Shown: positions 24,329-32,254 of the stretch, in pieces
Position numbering within the stretch: position 1 is the stretch's first letter
Layout of the letters: each line of letters starts with the position of its first letter
Assembly: GCA_949290785.1 (NCBI GenBank)
Contig: CASETE010000014.1
Span: 1 to 61,397 of the forward strand
Length of the DNA stretch: 61,397 nucleotides
Direction of reading: 5' to 3'
Origin: an uncultured Pseudomonadota bacterium
Lineage (GTDB): Bacteria > Pseudomonadota > Alphaproteobacteria > Rs-D84
Translations under genes and position numbers: made by a program
The notes under the pieces: generated by a model
Databases searched by the model: none
The model's input: the letters and a program-made list of their open reading frames with translations, nothing else
What the model was told of the DNA's origin: nothing

Positions 24329-26398
24329 ATGACCATAAAAGAATTTAGACAAAAATATCCGCAATACAATGATTTGTCCGACAATGATTTGGCGTTGCGT
24401 TTGTATAATAAATATTATTCCGATATGGATTTTAACGAATTTAGAAATAAAATCGGTATGCCGGATGTTGTATTACCACCAGACCCATTACAGGGTAAAT
24501 CAGATGCCGAAGTGGAAGATTATATTTTAGACCGCATCAACGAATCCCGTAAAATGGAAGATGCGAGAAAGACAATGTCAACATTGGGCGGGGCCATGTT
24601 GACATCAGGCGAACGCATTTTGAATGATGCCACATTTGGTGGATATGGCGCATTAAATGACGCGCTGGGCGGAAATTTTGACGAACGCAATCAGGTCGGC
24701 CAAGAAAATTTGAAAAATGCGGGTGCGGGTTGGATAAATACCGCGTCAAATATAGCAAATACATTTATTGGGGGCGCGCCATTGGGAACGGGTCTGTATA
24801 ACGCCGCAGGCCGTGTTACAACAAAAGCATTGCCACGGTTGATGATGGCGGCTGGGGCAGGCGGTGCATTAAGCAGCGGACTAAATTCGCGTGGCAGTGT
24901 GGCAGAACGATTGACCGATGCATTGGCAGGTGGCGCGGTTGGTGTCGCGTTGGCACCTGTGATGTATGGTGCAGGCAAAGGAATTGAAAAGATTGCAAAC
25001 AGGATATCCGCAAAACATGGCAGTGCAAAATATTCTGATGTTGCAGGCGATATTAACGCCATTGCCAACAACAAGGATTCGTTCAGACAGGTACGCCGTG
25101 GAATCAACGCCAGTGATGATGTGGCACAAATGGTGCGCGAACAAACAGATGACGCGTTGTTGGCGAAATCGCAAGAAGTAAAACAGGGCGTTGGTCAAAT
25201 ACTGGATAAAGCACAGCGCGCAAAAACAGGTACTGGTATCACGGCAAATATGCGTTCGGCCCAAGATGACTATGCGGCATTCATGAAACAGTACGGCGAT
25301 ACATTATTGGACGAGAAACAAGTTGCCGATTTAATTAGCAGATATCCAGACATTCAGCCGTATTTAGAACGTGCAGTTACGCGCGGTGAATTTAGTCGTG
25401 GCAAGCCAGTAAATTCATTGGCTGTTTTGCAAGACGTAAACAGTCGTATGAAAATGGATTTGCGTAATGTTACGGTTGATAAGTCAATAATACGCGATAA
25501 AGCAATGGCATCGTCCGCATTAGATAAGTTGTTAGACGGCGCGTTTTCTGGAAAATCCGAGTTGGATAAAATGTATCGTGGCGCAAAATTAAAATTTGAT
25601 TTAATGGATGCGTTGGATAATGTCGGTGGGAAAGAAAACACTAATATAGCAAACAAATTGCTGACCACATCAACAAAACAACAAATTGCAGATTTGTATG
25701 GAAATGACATTGCGAACCAAGTCGCACAATATTTGCGTGGCGAATCCAGAGCATTTGACAATTTATCGGCATTAAATCGTTCGGCAAATTCCAAATTGCG
25801 CCAATTAGGCAATGATGGGCGGCCGTTATCAGAAACAATGGAATCAGCCGGTGCAATGGTTGGTAATTTAATAGATAAAATCAGTGCGGCCATGCGCCGT
25901 GGGTACAATGCCAATATGGCAAACCGTATATTGAGTGGTAATGTCGGGAACAGATTTCAGGTGTCGCCAATTGCAGAAATGTTGGCCACGGTGGGTAATG
26001 CGTCATTGACACCAGATAATATGCAAACATTACGTCTGAATCAACAAGAAAATATTGATTTGCCGTTGACCGTAAATGGATTATCGCCAAAAGAATCAGA
26101 TAAATATTATCATATCAAAGGTCAGTATCAAAACGCCCAAAAGGGATTTCCGGACTTTATAAACAGTCAAATAGTTGGCGCGTTAAAAGAGGGATTGGAT
26201 ATGGGACCAAAGTTGGCACGCGGTGTTGGTTTGGGTACGTCATTACGCGATGCAGGCGATGACTTGACAGCAAACTGGACCGGTGGTATAAATGGATTAA
26301 ATAATCCATATCCGGCGGACAAGGACAATCGTTTTTTGAATACGTATAAAACAAAAGATATGCGTTTGTTGGATGCGATGTTAGAGGCATTAAAATGA
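24329..26398 (+). CDS. Large internal virion / DNA ejection protein
   Basis: 689 aa. Start at 24329 chosen; the open frame extends to 24230 through the previous gene. Begins with two copies of a KEFRQKYPQYNDLSDNDLAL-type motif common at the N-terminus of phage ejection and transglycosylase-bearing proteins. An Ala/Gly-rich membrane-active stretch (about 180-245, GGAVGVALAPVMYGAGKGIE) follows, then long helical segments. Likely enters the host envelope during DNA injection. Confidence 0.6.
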   Translation: MTIKEFRQKYPQYNDLSDNDLALRLYNKYYSDMDFNEFRNKIGMPDVVLPPDPLQGKSDAEVEDYILDRINESRKMEDARKTMSTLGGAMLTSGERILNDATFGGYGALNDALGGNFDERNQVGQENLKNAGAGWINTASNIANTFIGGAPLGTGLYNAAGRVTTKALPRLMMAAGAGGALSSGLNSRGSVAERLTDALAGGAVGVALAPVMYGAGKGIEKIANRISAKHGSAKYSDVAGDINAIANNKDSFRQVRRGINASDDVAQMVREQTDDALLAKSQEVKQGVGQILDKAQRAKTGTGITANMRSAQDDYAAFMKQYGDTLLDEKQVADLISRYPDIQPYLERAVTRGEFSRGKPVNSLAVLQDVNSRMKMDLRNVTVDKSIIRDKAMASSALDKLLDGAFSGKSELDKMYRGAKLKFDLMDALDNVGGKENTNIANKLLTTSTKQQIADLYGNDIANQVAQYLRGESRAFDNLSALNRSANSKLRQLGNDGRPLSETMESAGAMVGNLIDKISAAMRRGYNANMANRILSGNVGNRFQVSPIAEMLATVGNASLTPDNMQTLRLNQQENIDLPLTVNGLSPKESDKYYHIKGQYQNAQKGFPDFINSQIVGALKEGLDMGPKLARGVGLGTSLRDAGDDLTANWTGGINGLNNPYPADKDNRFLNTYKTKDMRLLDAMLEALK

Positions 26399-26535
26399 AA
26401 AAATATTGGTTATTGATTTTGATATCGGCGTTTGTAATTATCGGGGCGGTCGTTATGATTGCCGACATAAGCAACAAACGACAAGAATGTTATAAAGTCC
26501 AAGACCAATATGTTTGCGATGAAATGTACGGTTAA
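26395..26535 (+). CDS. Small membrane protein, 46 aa
   Basis: ATGA overlap with the ejection protein gene. N-terminal membrane segment (YWLLILISAFVIIGAVVMIA) and a short tail with two cysteines (QECYKVQDQYVCDEMYG). Similar design to the 52-aa product at 15107. The transcript ends just after it. Confidence 0.6.
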   Translation: MKKYWLLILISAFVIIGAVVMIADISNKRQECYKVQDQYVCDEMYG

Positions 26536-26551
26536 AATAGATTTCTAAAAA

Positions 26552-26579
26552 AAAAGACCCGATTATATCGGGCTTTTTA
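26552..26579 (+). terminator. Terminator after the ejection genes
   Basis: AAAAGACCCGAT, loop TAT, ATCGGGCTTTTT. A strong stem with a T-run that ends the portal-ejection transcript. Confidence 0.85.
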
Positions 26580-26600
26580 ATACAAAAAAAAGGACATATA

Positions 26601-27017
26601 ATGAATAAAGATCTAATTCCATCATTGTTGGTTTTATATTTCAAGGCCAAAGATTTGCATTATGCGTATTTGGCAGTGGGACGCAAGGGCGACCACGCAT
26701 TTATGGACAGATACACCGATGGCATTATGGATTTTATAGATTCAATCCAAGAGGTCGCCAACCGTGCGGTGTATTCCGATTATATGTCGGGCGCGGATAT
26801 TTTGCGCATCGCCAGCGAACGCATGGGTAAATTCAAACAAAACGCCAGTGTTGATGAACAAGAACGCGAATTGTCCGAAATAATAGCCGAATGTTTGGAT
26901 TTGTGCGATAAATACGCACGCGAACAAAACAGGGCAACCGGCACGGTCAATGTTTTGAACGGAATATCAGAAAAACTGCAACAATTATATGGGTTTCAGC
27001 CAAATAATTCAAAGTAA
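26601..27017 (+). CDS. Helical protein with Dps/ferritin-like pattern, 138 aa
   Basis: All-helical. The first helix LVLYFKAKDLHYAYLAVGRK and second helix HAFMDRYTDGIMDFIDSIQE with well-placed His, Asp and Glu residues look like a small ferritin-like four-helix bundle (DUF5856-type proteins occur in phages). Metal ligands are not certain, so this could equally be a structural protein. It starts a new transcript after the terminator at 26552. Confidence 0.45.
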   Translation: MNKDLIPSLLVLYFKAKDLHYAYLAVGRKGDHAFMDRYTDGIMDFIDSIQEVANRAVYSDYMSGADILRIASERMGKFKQNASVDEQERELSEIIAECLDLCDKYAREQNRATGTVNVLNGISEKLQQLYGFQPNNSK

Positions 27018-27026
27018 GGGGAATAA

Positions 27027-27305
27027 ATGTCCGAAAAAATAGATGTATTACAGACACGCGTCAAAGAAGACACAGAACCCGTACATGCGTATAATGATAT
27101 GCCAGACATTAAAATCAACAGTGATTTATCGGTATCGGAAACCGGTATCGCCGCGCGCAAATCGCGCGAACCAGATGCGGACGGCGATGTAAAGCCATTT
27201 GGATTATCCGATAAATTGGAAAACGATTTGGAAATAAAAGAAAAAATCCCAGATTCAGAAATAGAACAAATGGCGCAGGATATAATATCAGAAGATGGCA
27301 TTTGA
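27027..27305 (+). CDS. Acidic disordered phage protein, 92 aa
   Basis: Asp/Glu-rich and probably unstructured (PDADGDVKPFGLSDKLENDL), ending with a predicted helix (SEIEQMAQDIISEDGI). RBS AAGGGGAA. No family recognised; perhaps an assembly factor. Confidence 0.55.
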   Translation: MSEKIDVLQTRVKEDTEPVHAYNDMPDIKINSDLSVSETGIAARKSREPDADGDVKPFGLSDKLENDLEIKEKIPDSEIEQMAQDIISEDGI

Positions 27306-27714
27306 TATTCGGGTGGAACACCCACAAGATACGGGGGACAGTATCGTACGATGTGAGCCCCCAGAATACATACAACGCGTATTACAGCGATATAAATCAG
27401 AATACGAACATCAAACACGGACGGACGGCGATATGGTCGTCCGTTTGCGTTTGGCATTGATGATAACACTGTGCGAAAAGAAGGGATATTTAGACCGCGA
27501 ATATATTGACCAGATTATTCGTCAGGTAATTCAGAGTTTCAAAAACAAGCACCACACACAAACACTGGGGGCGCAATACGGCGAACATTTAACGCGATTG
27601 GCAAAATATGCCGTGGCGTTGGCGGCGCGTGCAGAACCAGAACAAGAACCCGAATCATGCGATATTGACGACGACGATATAGACACATGGTTAAACAGCA
27701 ATTTAGAGGAATAA
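27295..27714 (+). CDS. Hypothetical phage protein, 139 aa
   Basis: Overlaps the preceding gene by 11 bp. A helical domain with RLRLALMITLCEKKGYLDRE and an acidic C-terminal tail (CDIDDDDIDTWLNSNLEE). Directly before the tail fibre gene, so a tail or fibre assembly role is plausible but unproven. Confidence 0.55.
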   Translation: MAFDIRVEHPQDTGDSIVRCEPPEYIQRVLQRYKSEYEHQTRTDGDMVVRLRLALMITLCEKKGYLDREYIDQIIRQVIQSFKNKHHTQTLGAQYGEHLTRLAKYAVALAARAEPEQEPESCDIDDDDIDTWLNSNLEE

Positions 27715-27718
27715 AACA

Positions 27719-29524
27719 ATGGCACAACCACATAATAAAAAACTGGGCGAATATCCAATGACAACGCGCGGTCGCGAGCAAGGACCTGAAAAACGGTATC
27801 GCAGGTTGCGCTTTCCGGCATTTACAGCAGCAAAATGGACGGCGGCAAATCCATTGTTGCAACGTGGCGAATTGGGTGTAGAAACAGATACGCGCAAAAT
27901 CAAAGTTGGCGACGGTATTACATATTGGAACGATTTAGAGTATTCACGCGCGGAAACCACATGGGGCGAAGTAAATGGCGATATTACTGACCAAGCGGAT
28001 TTAGTGGAGTTTATAGATAATGCGGTTGCGGCAGAGGCGAAAATTCGTGCCCAGGCAGATCAACAGTTGCAAACAAATATTGCTAATGTTGCCACCGATT
28101 TAACCGCGCACAAACAAGATACAGATAATCCACATAATGTGACAAAAGCACAGATTGGGTTAGGCAATGTTGATAATACATCTGACGCAGACAAGCCTGT
28201 ATCCACCGCGCAGGCGGCGGCATTGGATGCATTGGAATCAAAATTGCAATCACAAATTACCAGTAATGACACAGACATAAGTAATTTACAAAATAACAAG
28301 GCCGACAAGGCAACTGATTTTGAAACACCAATAACAGACACCAACAAGGGCGCAACAATGAAAGAAATAGAAGAAGTGCAAACAACTTCTATTAAATTTA
28401 AGGGATATGTTTCAACCACCGCGCCGGCATCAGATGTATATTTGTTGGTTGAAGGTAATATGTGGATAAATGCGACCGCGATGCCGTCATCGTTCCCCGT
28501 GCCAGAAAATTCAATACGTGTCTGGGATGGTTCGGCATGGCAGACAACAACAGAAGCATATACGCCGGACGCATTAGATGCATGGTCTAACCTAAATAAC
28601 AACGAAGGCTATTATTGGTTTGGCGCGTGGAAAGTATTTTCAACAGATTTGTCAACGGAATATTTTACATTAAATCAAACAAATGGTTTATGGGAAATTA
28701 AACAATCTGTACATTTGTCCGGTACACCAACAGTTGACACACCAGATGGCGCAACCCCACAGGCCATCGTCAATGTAGATTATGTAAACACCATTGCGGC
28801 AAAACTGAATGCGCCGAATAACTTTACGAGCACCAATAATTCATTTGCTACCCAGATTATGGTGAGACAAAACAACGCATTTGCCCCTGTAAATATTGGT
28901 TATGATGTAGGAGGCACACAATTTTCGATACATAGTGTATTCGATGATGGTTGGGGGGCGTGGATTGGTGTTGATGCAAGTGGTCCGTGCTGTTCTACAC
29001 CAGCGCCAGATTCCAATAGTTATAATATTGCCACTACGAGTTGGGTGCGAGATGTCGTGGAGGAGTTTTCAACCCCAACAGGTACAATTATCTCGTTCGC
29101 AGGGGGGGTAACGCCGGCAGGTTATTTGAAGTGCGACGGTTCGGCAGTGTCACGAACCACTTATGCAAATTTATTTGGTAAAATTGGCACGACTTATGGC
29201 TCAGGGGACGGAAGCACAACGTTTAACTTGCCACAAGGAGACGATCGGTCTCTGTGGGGAAATAGTCGCGGCTGGATCAGTGCAGGTTTGCCCAATATTA
29301 CAGGGCGTGTGAGTAGTTTTAGATATGGCTCTCAAATAGAGGGCGCAAATGGTGCATTTAGCCAAACAGAAAGCTCATCCCAAGCAAAAGCAACGACTAT
29401 TTCAACAATTGATGAAGTAGTACAAATTGTTAGTTTGGATGCATCGCGTTCTAATTCTGTTTATGGCGCAACAAATACCGTTCGCCCGCAAGCAATCGGT
29501 GTTACGTTCTATATAAAATATTAA
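27719..29524 (+). CDS. Tail fibre / receptor-binding protein, 601 aa
   Basis: Modular. Residues about 40-75 (QRGELGVETDTRKIKVGDGI) are the N-terminal module shared by Mtd-type tropism determinants and phage hyaluronidase-like fibres. Residues about 131-170 (DTDNPHNVTKAQIGLGNVDN) are the phage fibre repeat. From about 455 comes a phage tail-collar domain (VTPAGYLKCDGSAVSRTTYA, GDGSTTFNLP). The C-terminus ends RPQAIGVTFYIKY as usual for such fibres. A G7 run (29102-29108) lies inside the collar domain. The assembly protein gene follows. Confidence 0.8.
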   Translation: MAQPHNKKLGEYPMTTRGREQGPEKRYRRLRFPAFTAAKWTAANPLLQRGELGVETDTRKIKVGDGITYWNDLEYSRAETTWGEVNGDITDQADLVEFIDNAVAAEAKIRAQADQQLQTNIANVATDLTAHKQDTDNPHNVTKAQIGLGNVDNTSDADKPVSTAQAAALDALESKLQSQITSNDTDISNLQNNKADKATDFETPITDTNKGATMKEIEEVQTTSIKFKGYVSTTAPASDVYLLVEGNMWINATAMPSSFPVPENSIRVWDGSAWQTTTEAYTPDALDAWSNLNNNEGYYWFGAWKVFSTDLSTEYFTLNQTNGLWEIKQSVHLSGTPTVDTPDGATPQAIVNVDYVNTIAAKLNAPNNFTSTNNSFATQIMVRQNNAFAPVNIGYDVGGTQFSIHSVFDDGWGAWIGVDASGPCCSTPAPDSNSYNIATTSWVRDVVEEFSTPTGTIISFAGGVTPAGYLKCDGSAVSRTTYANLFGKIGTTYGSGDGSTTFNLPQGDDRSLWGNSRGWISAGLPNITGRVSSFRYGSQIEGANGAFSQTESSSQAKATTISTIDEVVQIVSLDASRSNSVYGATNTVRPQAIGVTFYIKY

Positions 29525-29543
29525 TGTAAAAAAAGGGGGAAAT

Positions 29544-29966
29544 ATGCCAAAAGCGTACCGTTATGACAAAGACACGAAAATTTTTATTGGCGAAGTAGAG
29601 CGACAACTGGACCCATTGGAATCAAAAAAAGCGGGAATTGATATATACTTAGTGCCAGGACAATCAACATTGGAGCCGCCGTTGCCGCCAAAAGACGGTT
29701 TTGATGTTGTGTGGGATGACGACAAATGGGCGTATAAAGAATGGCCAAAAACAGAAGCGTATGAGCCAACGGAATTGGAATTAAAACAAAAAGAATTATG
29801 GGAAACAAAATCGCAGTTGGCGCAACTGGATTATATTGGTGTAAAAATTGCCACGGGTCGCGCCACACGCGAAGAATATGCCGAACAAATTACACAGATG
29901 TCTGAATTAGCAGATAAAGTAAATCAGTTGCGTTTAGAGATTGCAGAGCTGGGAGCGAGAGAATAA
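29544..29966 (+). CDS. Tail fibre assembly-like protein
   Basis: 140 aa, directly after the fibre gene with an AGGGGGAA ribosome binding site. Pro-rich N-terminal half (PLPPKDGFDVVWDDDKWAYK) and a C-terminal coiled coil (KVNQLRLEIAELGA). The DGFDVVWDDDKWAYKE pattern is frequent in tail fibre assembly chaperones and short fibre-associated proteins. Confidence 0.6.
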   Translation: MPKAYRYDKDTKIFIGEVERQLDPLESKKAGIDIYLVPGQSTLEPPLPPKDGFDVVWDDDKWAYKEWPKTEAYEPTELELKQKELWETKSQLAQLDYIGVKIATGRATREEYAEQITQMSELADKVNQLRLEIAELGARE

Positions 29967-30301
29967 TGACGGACGTGTGGGTTGCAATAATAACCGCCGT
30001 GGTCGCGCCAGCGGTTTTGTTTTTACTGCAATGGTGGCGTGAATCGCGTGGCGGAATAAAGCAAGACATACAGCAAATCCGCGCGGACAACCACGATACA
30101 AAAATGTCAGTGCTGCGGTTGGAGTTATTAAACGCAATTCAACACAACCCAGACGATGAAATCACCATACTAGCATTATACGACAAATACACACGTCTGG
30201 GTGGCAATTCGTACATGCGGGCGTATGTCCAGCGTTGGAAACAAGAACGCCGGCAATTGACCGGACGCGAACCAAAGGGGCGAAAATGTTCAAAGAAATA
30301 G
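29966..30301 (+). CDS. Membrane-anchored protein of the lysis module, 111 aa
   Basis: One N-terminal membrane helix (VAIITAVVAPAVLFLLQW) followed by a soluble helical domain with ILALYDKYTRLGGNSYMRAY. Such one-helix proteins are found with phage holins. The start overlaps the previous stop, and the end overlaps the holin candidate start. Confidence 0.55.
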   Translation: MTDVWVAIITAVVAPAVLFLLQWWRESRGGIKQDIQQIRADNHDTKMSVLRLELLNAIQHNPDDEITILALYDKYTRLGGNSYMRAYVQRWKQERRQLTGREPKGRKCSKK

Positions 30302-30585
30302 CGCGGTTTGTAAAAGGTTTGTTTTTGGACGATGTGGATCAGCCCTGTATAGGGCGTTTTTCGTTGTTTGTGGGGCTGATACTGACGCCATTTACGGCAG
30401 TGTGGTCAATGGACACGCCGGGCGATATTGGTGCGTGGGAGGCAGCGGTACGCTGTTCGCCGGGCATTATCGGCCTGATTGCGTATATATTTACCCGTTT
30501 GGCGGAAATGAAAGAGTGGATAGCCGAGCAAGCGCAGAATTTTATACCGGGAGACAAAGATGCAAAAGTTCAAAAAACTATATGA
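30286..30585 (+). CDS. Holin candidate, two membrane helices
   Basis: 99 aa with membrane segments at about residues 24-42 (SLFVGLILTPFTAVWSM) and 55-70 (CSPGIIGLIAYIFTRL) and a charged C-terminal tail. RBS AAGGGG before the ATG at 30286. Two-helix topology and position before the spanins and endolysin suggest a holin that times lysis. Confidence 0.55.
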   Translation: MFKEIARFVKGLFLDDVDQPCIGRFSLFVGLILTPFTAVWSMDTPGDIGAWEAAVRCSPGIIGLIAYIFTRLAEMKEWIAEQAQNFIPGDKDAKVQKTI

Positions 30586-30844
30586 AATCCAACATTGCTA
30601 TATTTGCCACGCGCCACTGACGGCAAAAAATTACACGATTGATCACGAACCACCGCGCGGGCGGGTTGGTGTGTCGGCACAGTTGCCGTGTTGTGCAAAA
30701 TGCAATCATGACAAGGGTATGCTGACCGCGGACGAATACGCGATTTACAAGGTGTTCAACGCAGTGCGATGCGGCAACAAGAATCCGGAATACATAGAAT
30801 TTTTACAACAAATCATATCAACACTGAAACAAAGGAGGCGTTAA
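30560..30844 (+). CDS. HNH endonuclease inserted in the lysis module
   Basis: 94 aa: zinc pair C-x2-C in HCYICHAPL, the histidine metal finger TIDHEPPRG, and C-x2-C in PCCAKCNHDKG, followed by the closing helix. Phage HNH proteins of this size often assist terminase in packaging, though this one is 16 kb from the terminase. It overlaps the holin candidate by 26 bp, so it belongs to the same transcript. Confidence 0.75.
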   Translation: MQKFKKLYEIQHCYICHAPLTAKNYTIDHEPPRGRVGVSAQLPCCAKCNHDKGMLTADEYAIYKVFNAVRCGNKNPEYIEFLQQIISTLKQRRR

Positions 30845-31014
30845 TGTGGAAAGAAATCGGTAAAGCGTGGCGTACGGCGTGGCGCGGCATAAAAGAACAC
30901 TGGTGTGCGATGTGGCGCGCGTTTGGTGGGTTCTGGGTTGAAACCGGCAGGATTATCAAACAATGCGTGGTGCAACGCGTGGTTGATTGGATTTTGGGGC
31001 GTTTGGGATTATAG
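30844..31014 (+). CDS. Tryptophan-rich amphipathic peptide, 56 aa
   Basis: MWKEIGKAWRTAWRGIKEHW continues CAMWRAFGGFWVETG and ends in an amphipathic helix. Eight Trp with interspersed Arg/Lys resemble membrane-active peptides. The TAATG overlap with the HNH gene and location between holin candidate and spanins suggest a role in lysis, for example as a second holin or antiholin. Confidence 0.55.
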   Translation: MWKEIGKAWRTAWRGIKEHWCAMWRAFGGFWVETGRIIKQCVVQRVVDWILGRLGL

Positions 31015-31016
31015 GT

Positions 31017-31238
31017 ATGAAATATGCAATTGTTATTTTGGTTATTATGTTTGGCGGTGGTTGCTATCTGGCTTATCGGTTGGGGGTTTCTGATTGCCGA
31101 ACGGATAGCGCATCGGCCGCGGCCAAACACGCCGCAGTGGTTGATACGATTGGCGAACAGATTGAGCAAATGGTTATGTCTATACCTGATGGCGATAACC
31201 TTGACTGGTTGTTGCAAAACTGGCGTCGTGCGAATTGA
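31017..31238 (+). CDS. Inner-membrane spanin (Rz-like)
   Basis: 73 aa: N-terminal membrane anchor (KYAIVILVIMFGGGCYLAYR) and a periplasmic helical domain. The lipoprotein reading frame of the next entry overlaps it in another frame, the hallmark arrangement of Rz/Rz1 spanin pairs that fuse the inner and outer membranes at the end of lysis. Short compared with lambda Rz. Confidence 0.6.
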   Translation: MKYAIVILVIMFGGGCYLAYRLGVSDCRTDSASAAAKHAAVVDTIGEQIEQMVMSIPDGDNLDWLLQNWRRAN

Positions 31239-31356
31239 AGTGCCAACGTGTCCGCCGATGCTGCGTGATGCGACATACCGTGTGATGCAGGCAGATGAAC
31301 GCCGGGACTACCGCATTGCGGTGCAACGGTGCCAGACCACGGTGGATAAACAATGA
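31162..31356 (+). CDS. Outer-membrane spanin lipoprotein (Rz1-like)
   Basis: In the +1 frame over the end of the Rz-like gene: a TTG at 31162 starts a signal sequence (SKWLCLYLMAITLTGC) with a lipobox (LTGC), followed by CKTGVVRIEVPTCPPMLRD. The frame is open from an ATG at 31024, so an upstream start is possible. The mature part is about 48 residues. Confidence 0.6.
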   Translation: MSKWLCLYLMAITLTGCCKTGVVRIEVPTCPPMLRDATYRVMQADERRDYRIAVQRCQTTVDKQ

Positions 31357-31820
31357 ACGCAAAACAACTGCGCGAATTGATAATTCGCCCGACATTGCAC
31401 GCACTGAATATGTGGTCAAAACCGGCTGAAGATTTAATGTTGGGTACAGCGTGCCAAGAATCGCATTGTGGTAAATATATCAGGCAACTGGGGTGCAGTG
31501 GCACAACCGGGGCATTTGGCGTTTGGCAAATGGAAATCGCAACCGCACGCGATATATACGACAATTACCTGCGGTATCGTCCGGAATTAAAGGCAGCGGT
31601 TGAACACCTGCGCGGTGCAGGACAGTCGATACAGGATGCCCTGACCAGCAATCTGGCGTATGCGTGCGCACTGGCACGGATAAAATATTACCGCGATCCA
31701 TCGGCAATACCGGATGGTTTACTAGGACAGGCGCAGATATGGAAACGCGTATATAACACCGCCGCCGGCAAAGGTACAATTGACGAATATATGACGAATT
31801 GGGCGCGGTACGCGAAATAG
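31353..31820 (+). CDS. Endolysin, lytic transglycosylase-like
   Basis: 155 aa. The N-terminal region has MLGTACQESHCGKYIRQLGC with a Glu (E36) in the position of the catalytic acid of phage muralytic enzymes and the following GAFGVWQMEIATARDIYDNY seen in this podoviral family. No signal peptide, so release would depend on the holin. Overlaps the spanin frame end by 4 bp. It is the last gene of the prophage transcript. Confidence 0.7.
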   Translation: MNAKQLRELIIRPTLHALNMWSKPAEDLMLGTACQESHCGKYIRQLGCSGTTGAFGVWQMEIATARDIYDNYLRYRPELKAAVEHLRGAGQSIQDALTSNLAYACALARIKYYRDPSAIPDGLLGQAQIWKRVYNTAAGKGTIDEYMTNWARYAK

Positions 31821-31865
31821 ATTGCTATTTGTTTTTGTTTGTTGTTAGATTTTATACAGGTGTCC

Positions 31866-31894
31866 GCCCCCGAATAAACCCGGGGGCTTTTTTT
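31866..31894 (+). terminator. Terminator of the prophage late transcript
   Basis: GCCCCCG, loop AATAAACC, CGGGGGC, then seven T (31888-31894). Confidence 0.88.
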
Positions 31895-31895
31895 A

Positions 31896-31946
31896 TTGTG
31901 CAAATTTTGTGCAAAAAATGTGCAAAATTGTGTCAAATTGCGCAAA
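31896..31946. repeat. Five helically phased TTGTGCAAA repeats
   Basis: Copies begin at 31896, 31907, 31918, 31928 and 31938 (TTGTGCAAA, TTGTGCAAA, ATGTGCAAA, TTGTGTCAAA, TTGCGCAAA), 10 or 11 bp apart, so all face the same side of the helix. The motif is itself partly palindromic (TTG-N2-CAA). Lying between the last prophage gene and tRNA-Lys, they resemble binding sites arrayed at an attachment region (integrase arm sites) or protein-phasing sites. Confidence 0.7.
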
Positions 31947-31996
31947 AAGATGACATAAAATGCAAAAAAATTGCGATTGTACATAACCGCCAAGAA

Positions 31997-32022
31997 ACAA
32001 AAATCCCGCGGGAATCCGCGGG
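31997..32022 (-). terminator. Terminator of the tRNA-Lys gene
   Basis: CCCGCGG (32005-32011), loop AATC-region, CCGCGGG (32016-32022). On the minus strand the hairpin is followed by ATTTTTG. It lies directly after the tRNA-Lys 3' end. Confidence 0.75.
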
Positions 32023-32028
32023 TTTTCT

Positions 32029-32104
32029 TGGTGGGGACACAGGGACTCGAACCCTGGACCCAATGATTAAAAGTCATTTGCTCTACCAACTGAGCTATGT
32101 CCCC
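32029..32104 (-). tRNA. tRNA-Lys (UUU)
   Basis: 76 nt with encoded CCA. The acceptor stem GGGGACA/TGTCCCC, the D arm (GCTCAGTTGGTAGAGC), anticodon loop CTTTTAA (anticodon UUU) and T arm (GGTTCGAGTCC) are all intact. Its 3' end faces the prophage, the usual orientation when a phage integrates into a tRNA gene. Confidence 0.95.
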
Positions 32105-32254
32105 AAAACCGAACCGGAAATAAGATACTTTTCAGCATCTTTTTCCGTAGTTCGCCGCAAATTATGACATAGTTTTTTATTAAAATCAAGCAGAAATTGA
32201 CTTTTTTGTAATATTATATTTATGCTATACTATAATTTAATAGAGAGGTCCTGT

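Larger units (their letters stand above)
1..31950. mobile_element. Prophage, P22/lambda-like, left end outside window
   Basis: Most of a temperate phage genome. It has divergent early operons around a repressor, and then replication, chaperonin, packaging, head, tail, ejection, fibre and lysis modules in one rightward array. No integrase is visible; it should lie left of position 1. The right border is placed between the endolysin terminator (31894) and the tRNA-Lys gene (32029-32104), where phased 9-bp repeats lie. Codon use and base composition (more GC than the flanking chromosome, many GCG, GCC and CGC codons) change at this point. Two damaged genes (7356-7500, 14649-15110) may mean it is decaying, or may be sequence errors. 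Confidence 0.9.

Noticed and set aside
29040..29524. Diversity-generating retroelement linked to the fibre gene
   Set aside because: The N-terminal Mtd-like module invites the idea, but there is no reverse transcriptase and no template repeat in the window.
31799..32167. 122-aa plus-strand frame crossing the prophage terminator and tRNA-Lys
   Set aside because: Runs through a terminator and the antisense strand of a tRNA gene; the GTRTLDP-like run is the usual tRNA artefact.
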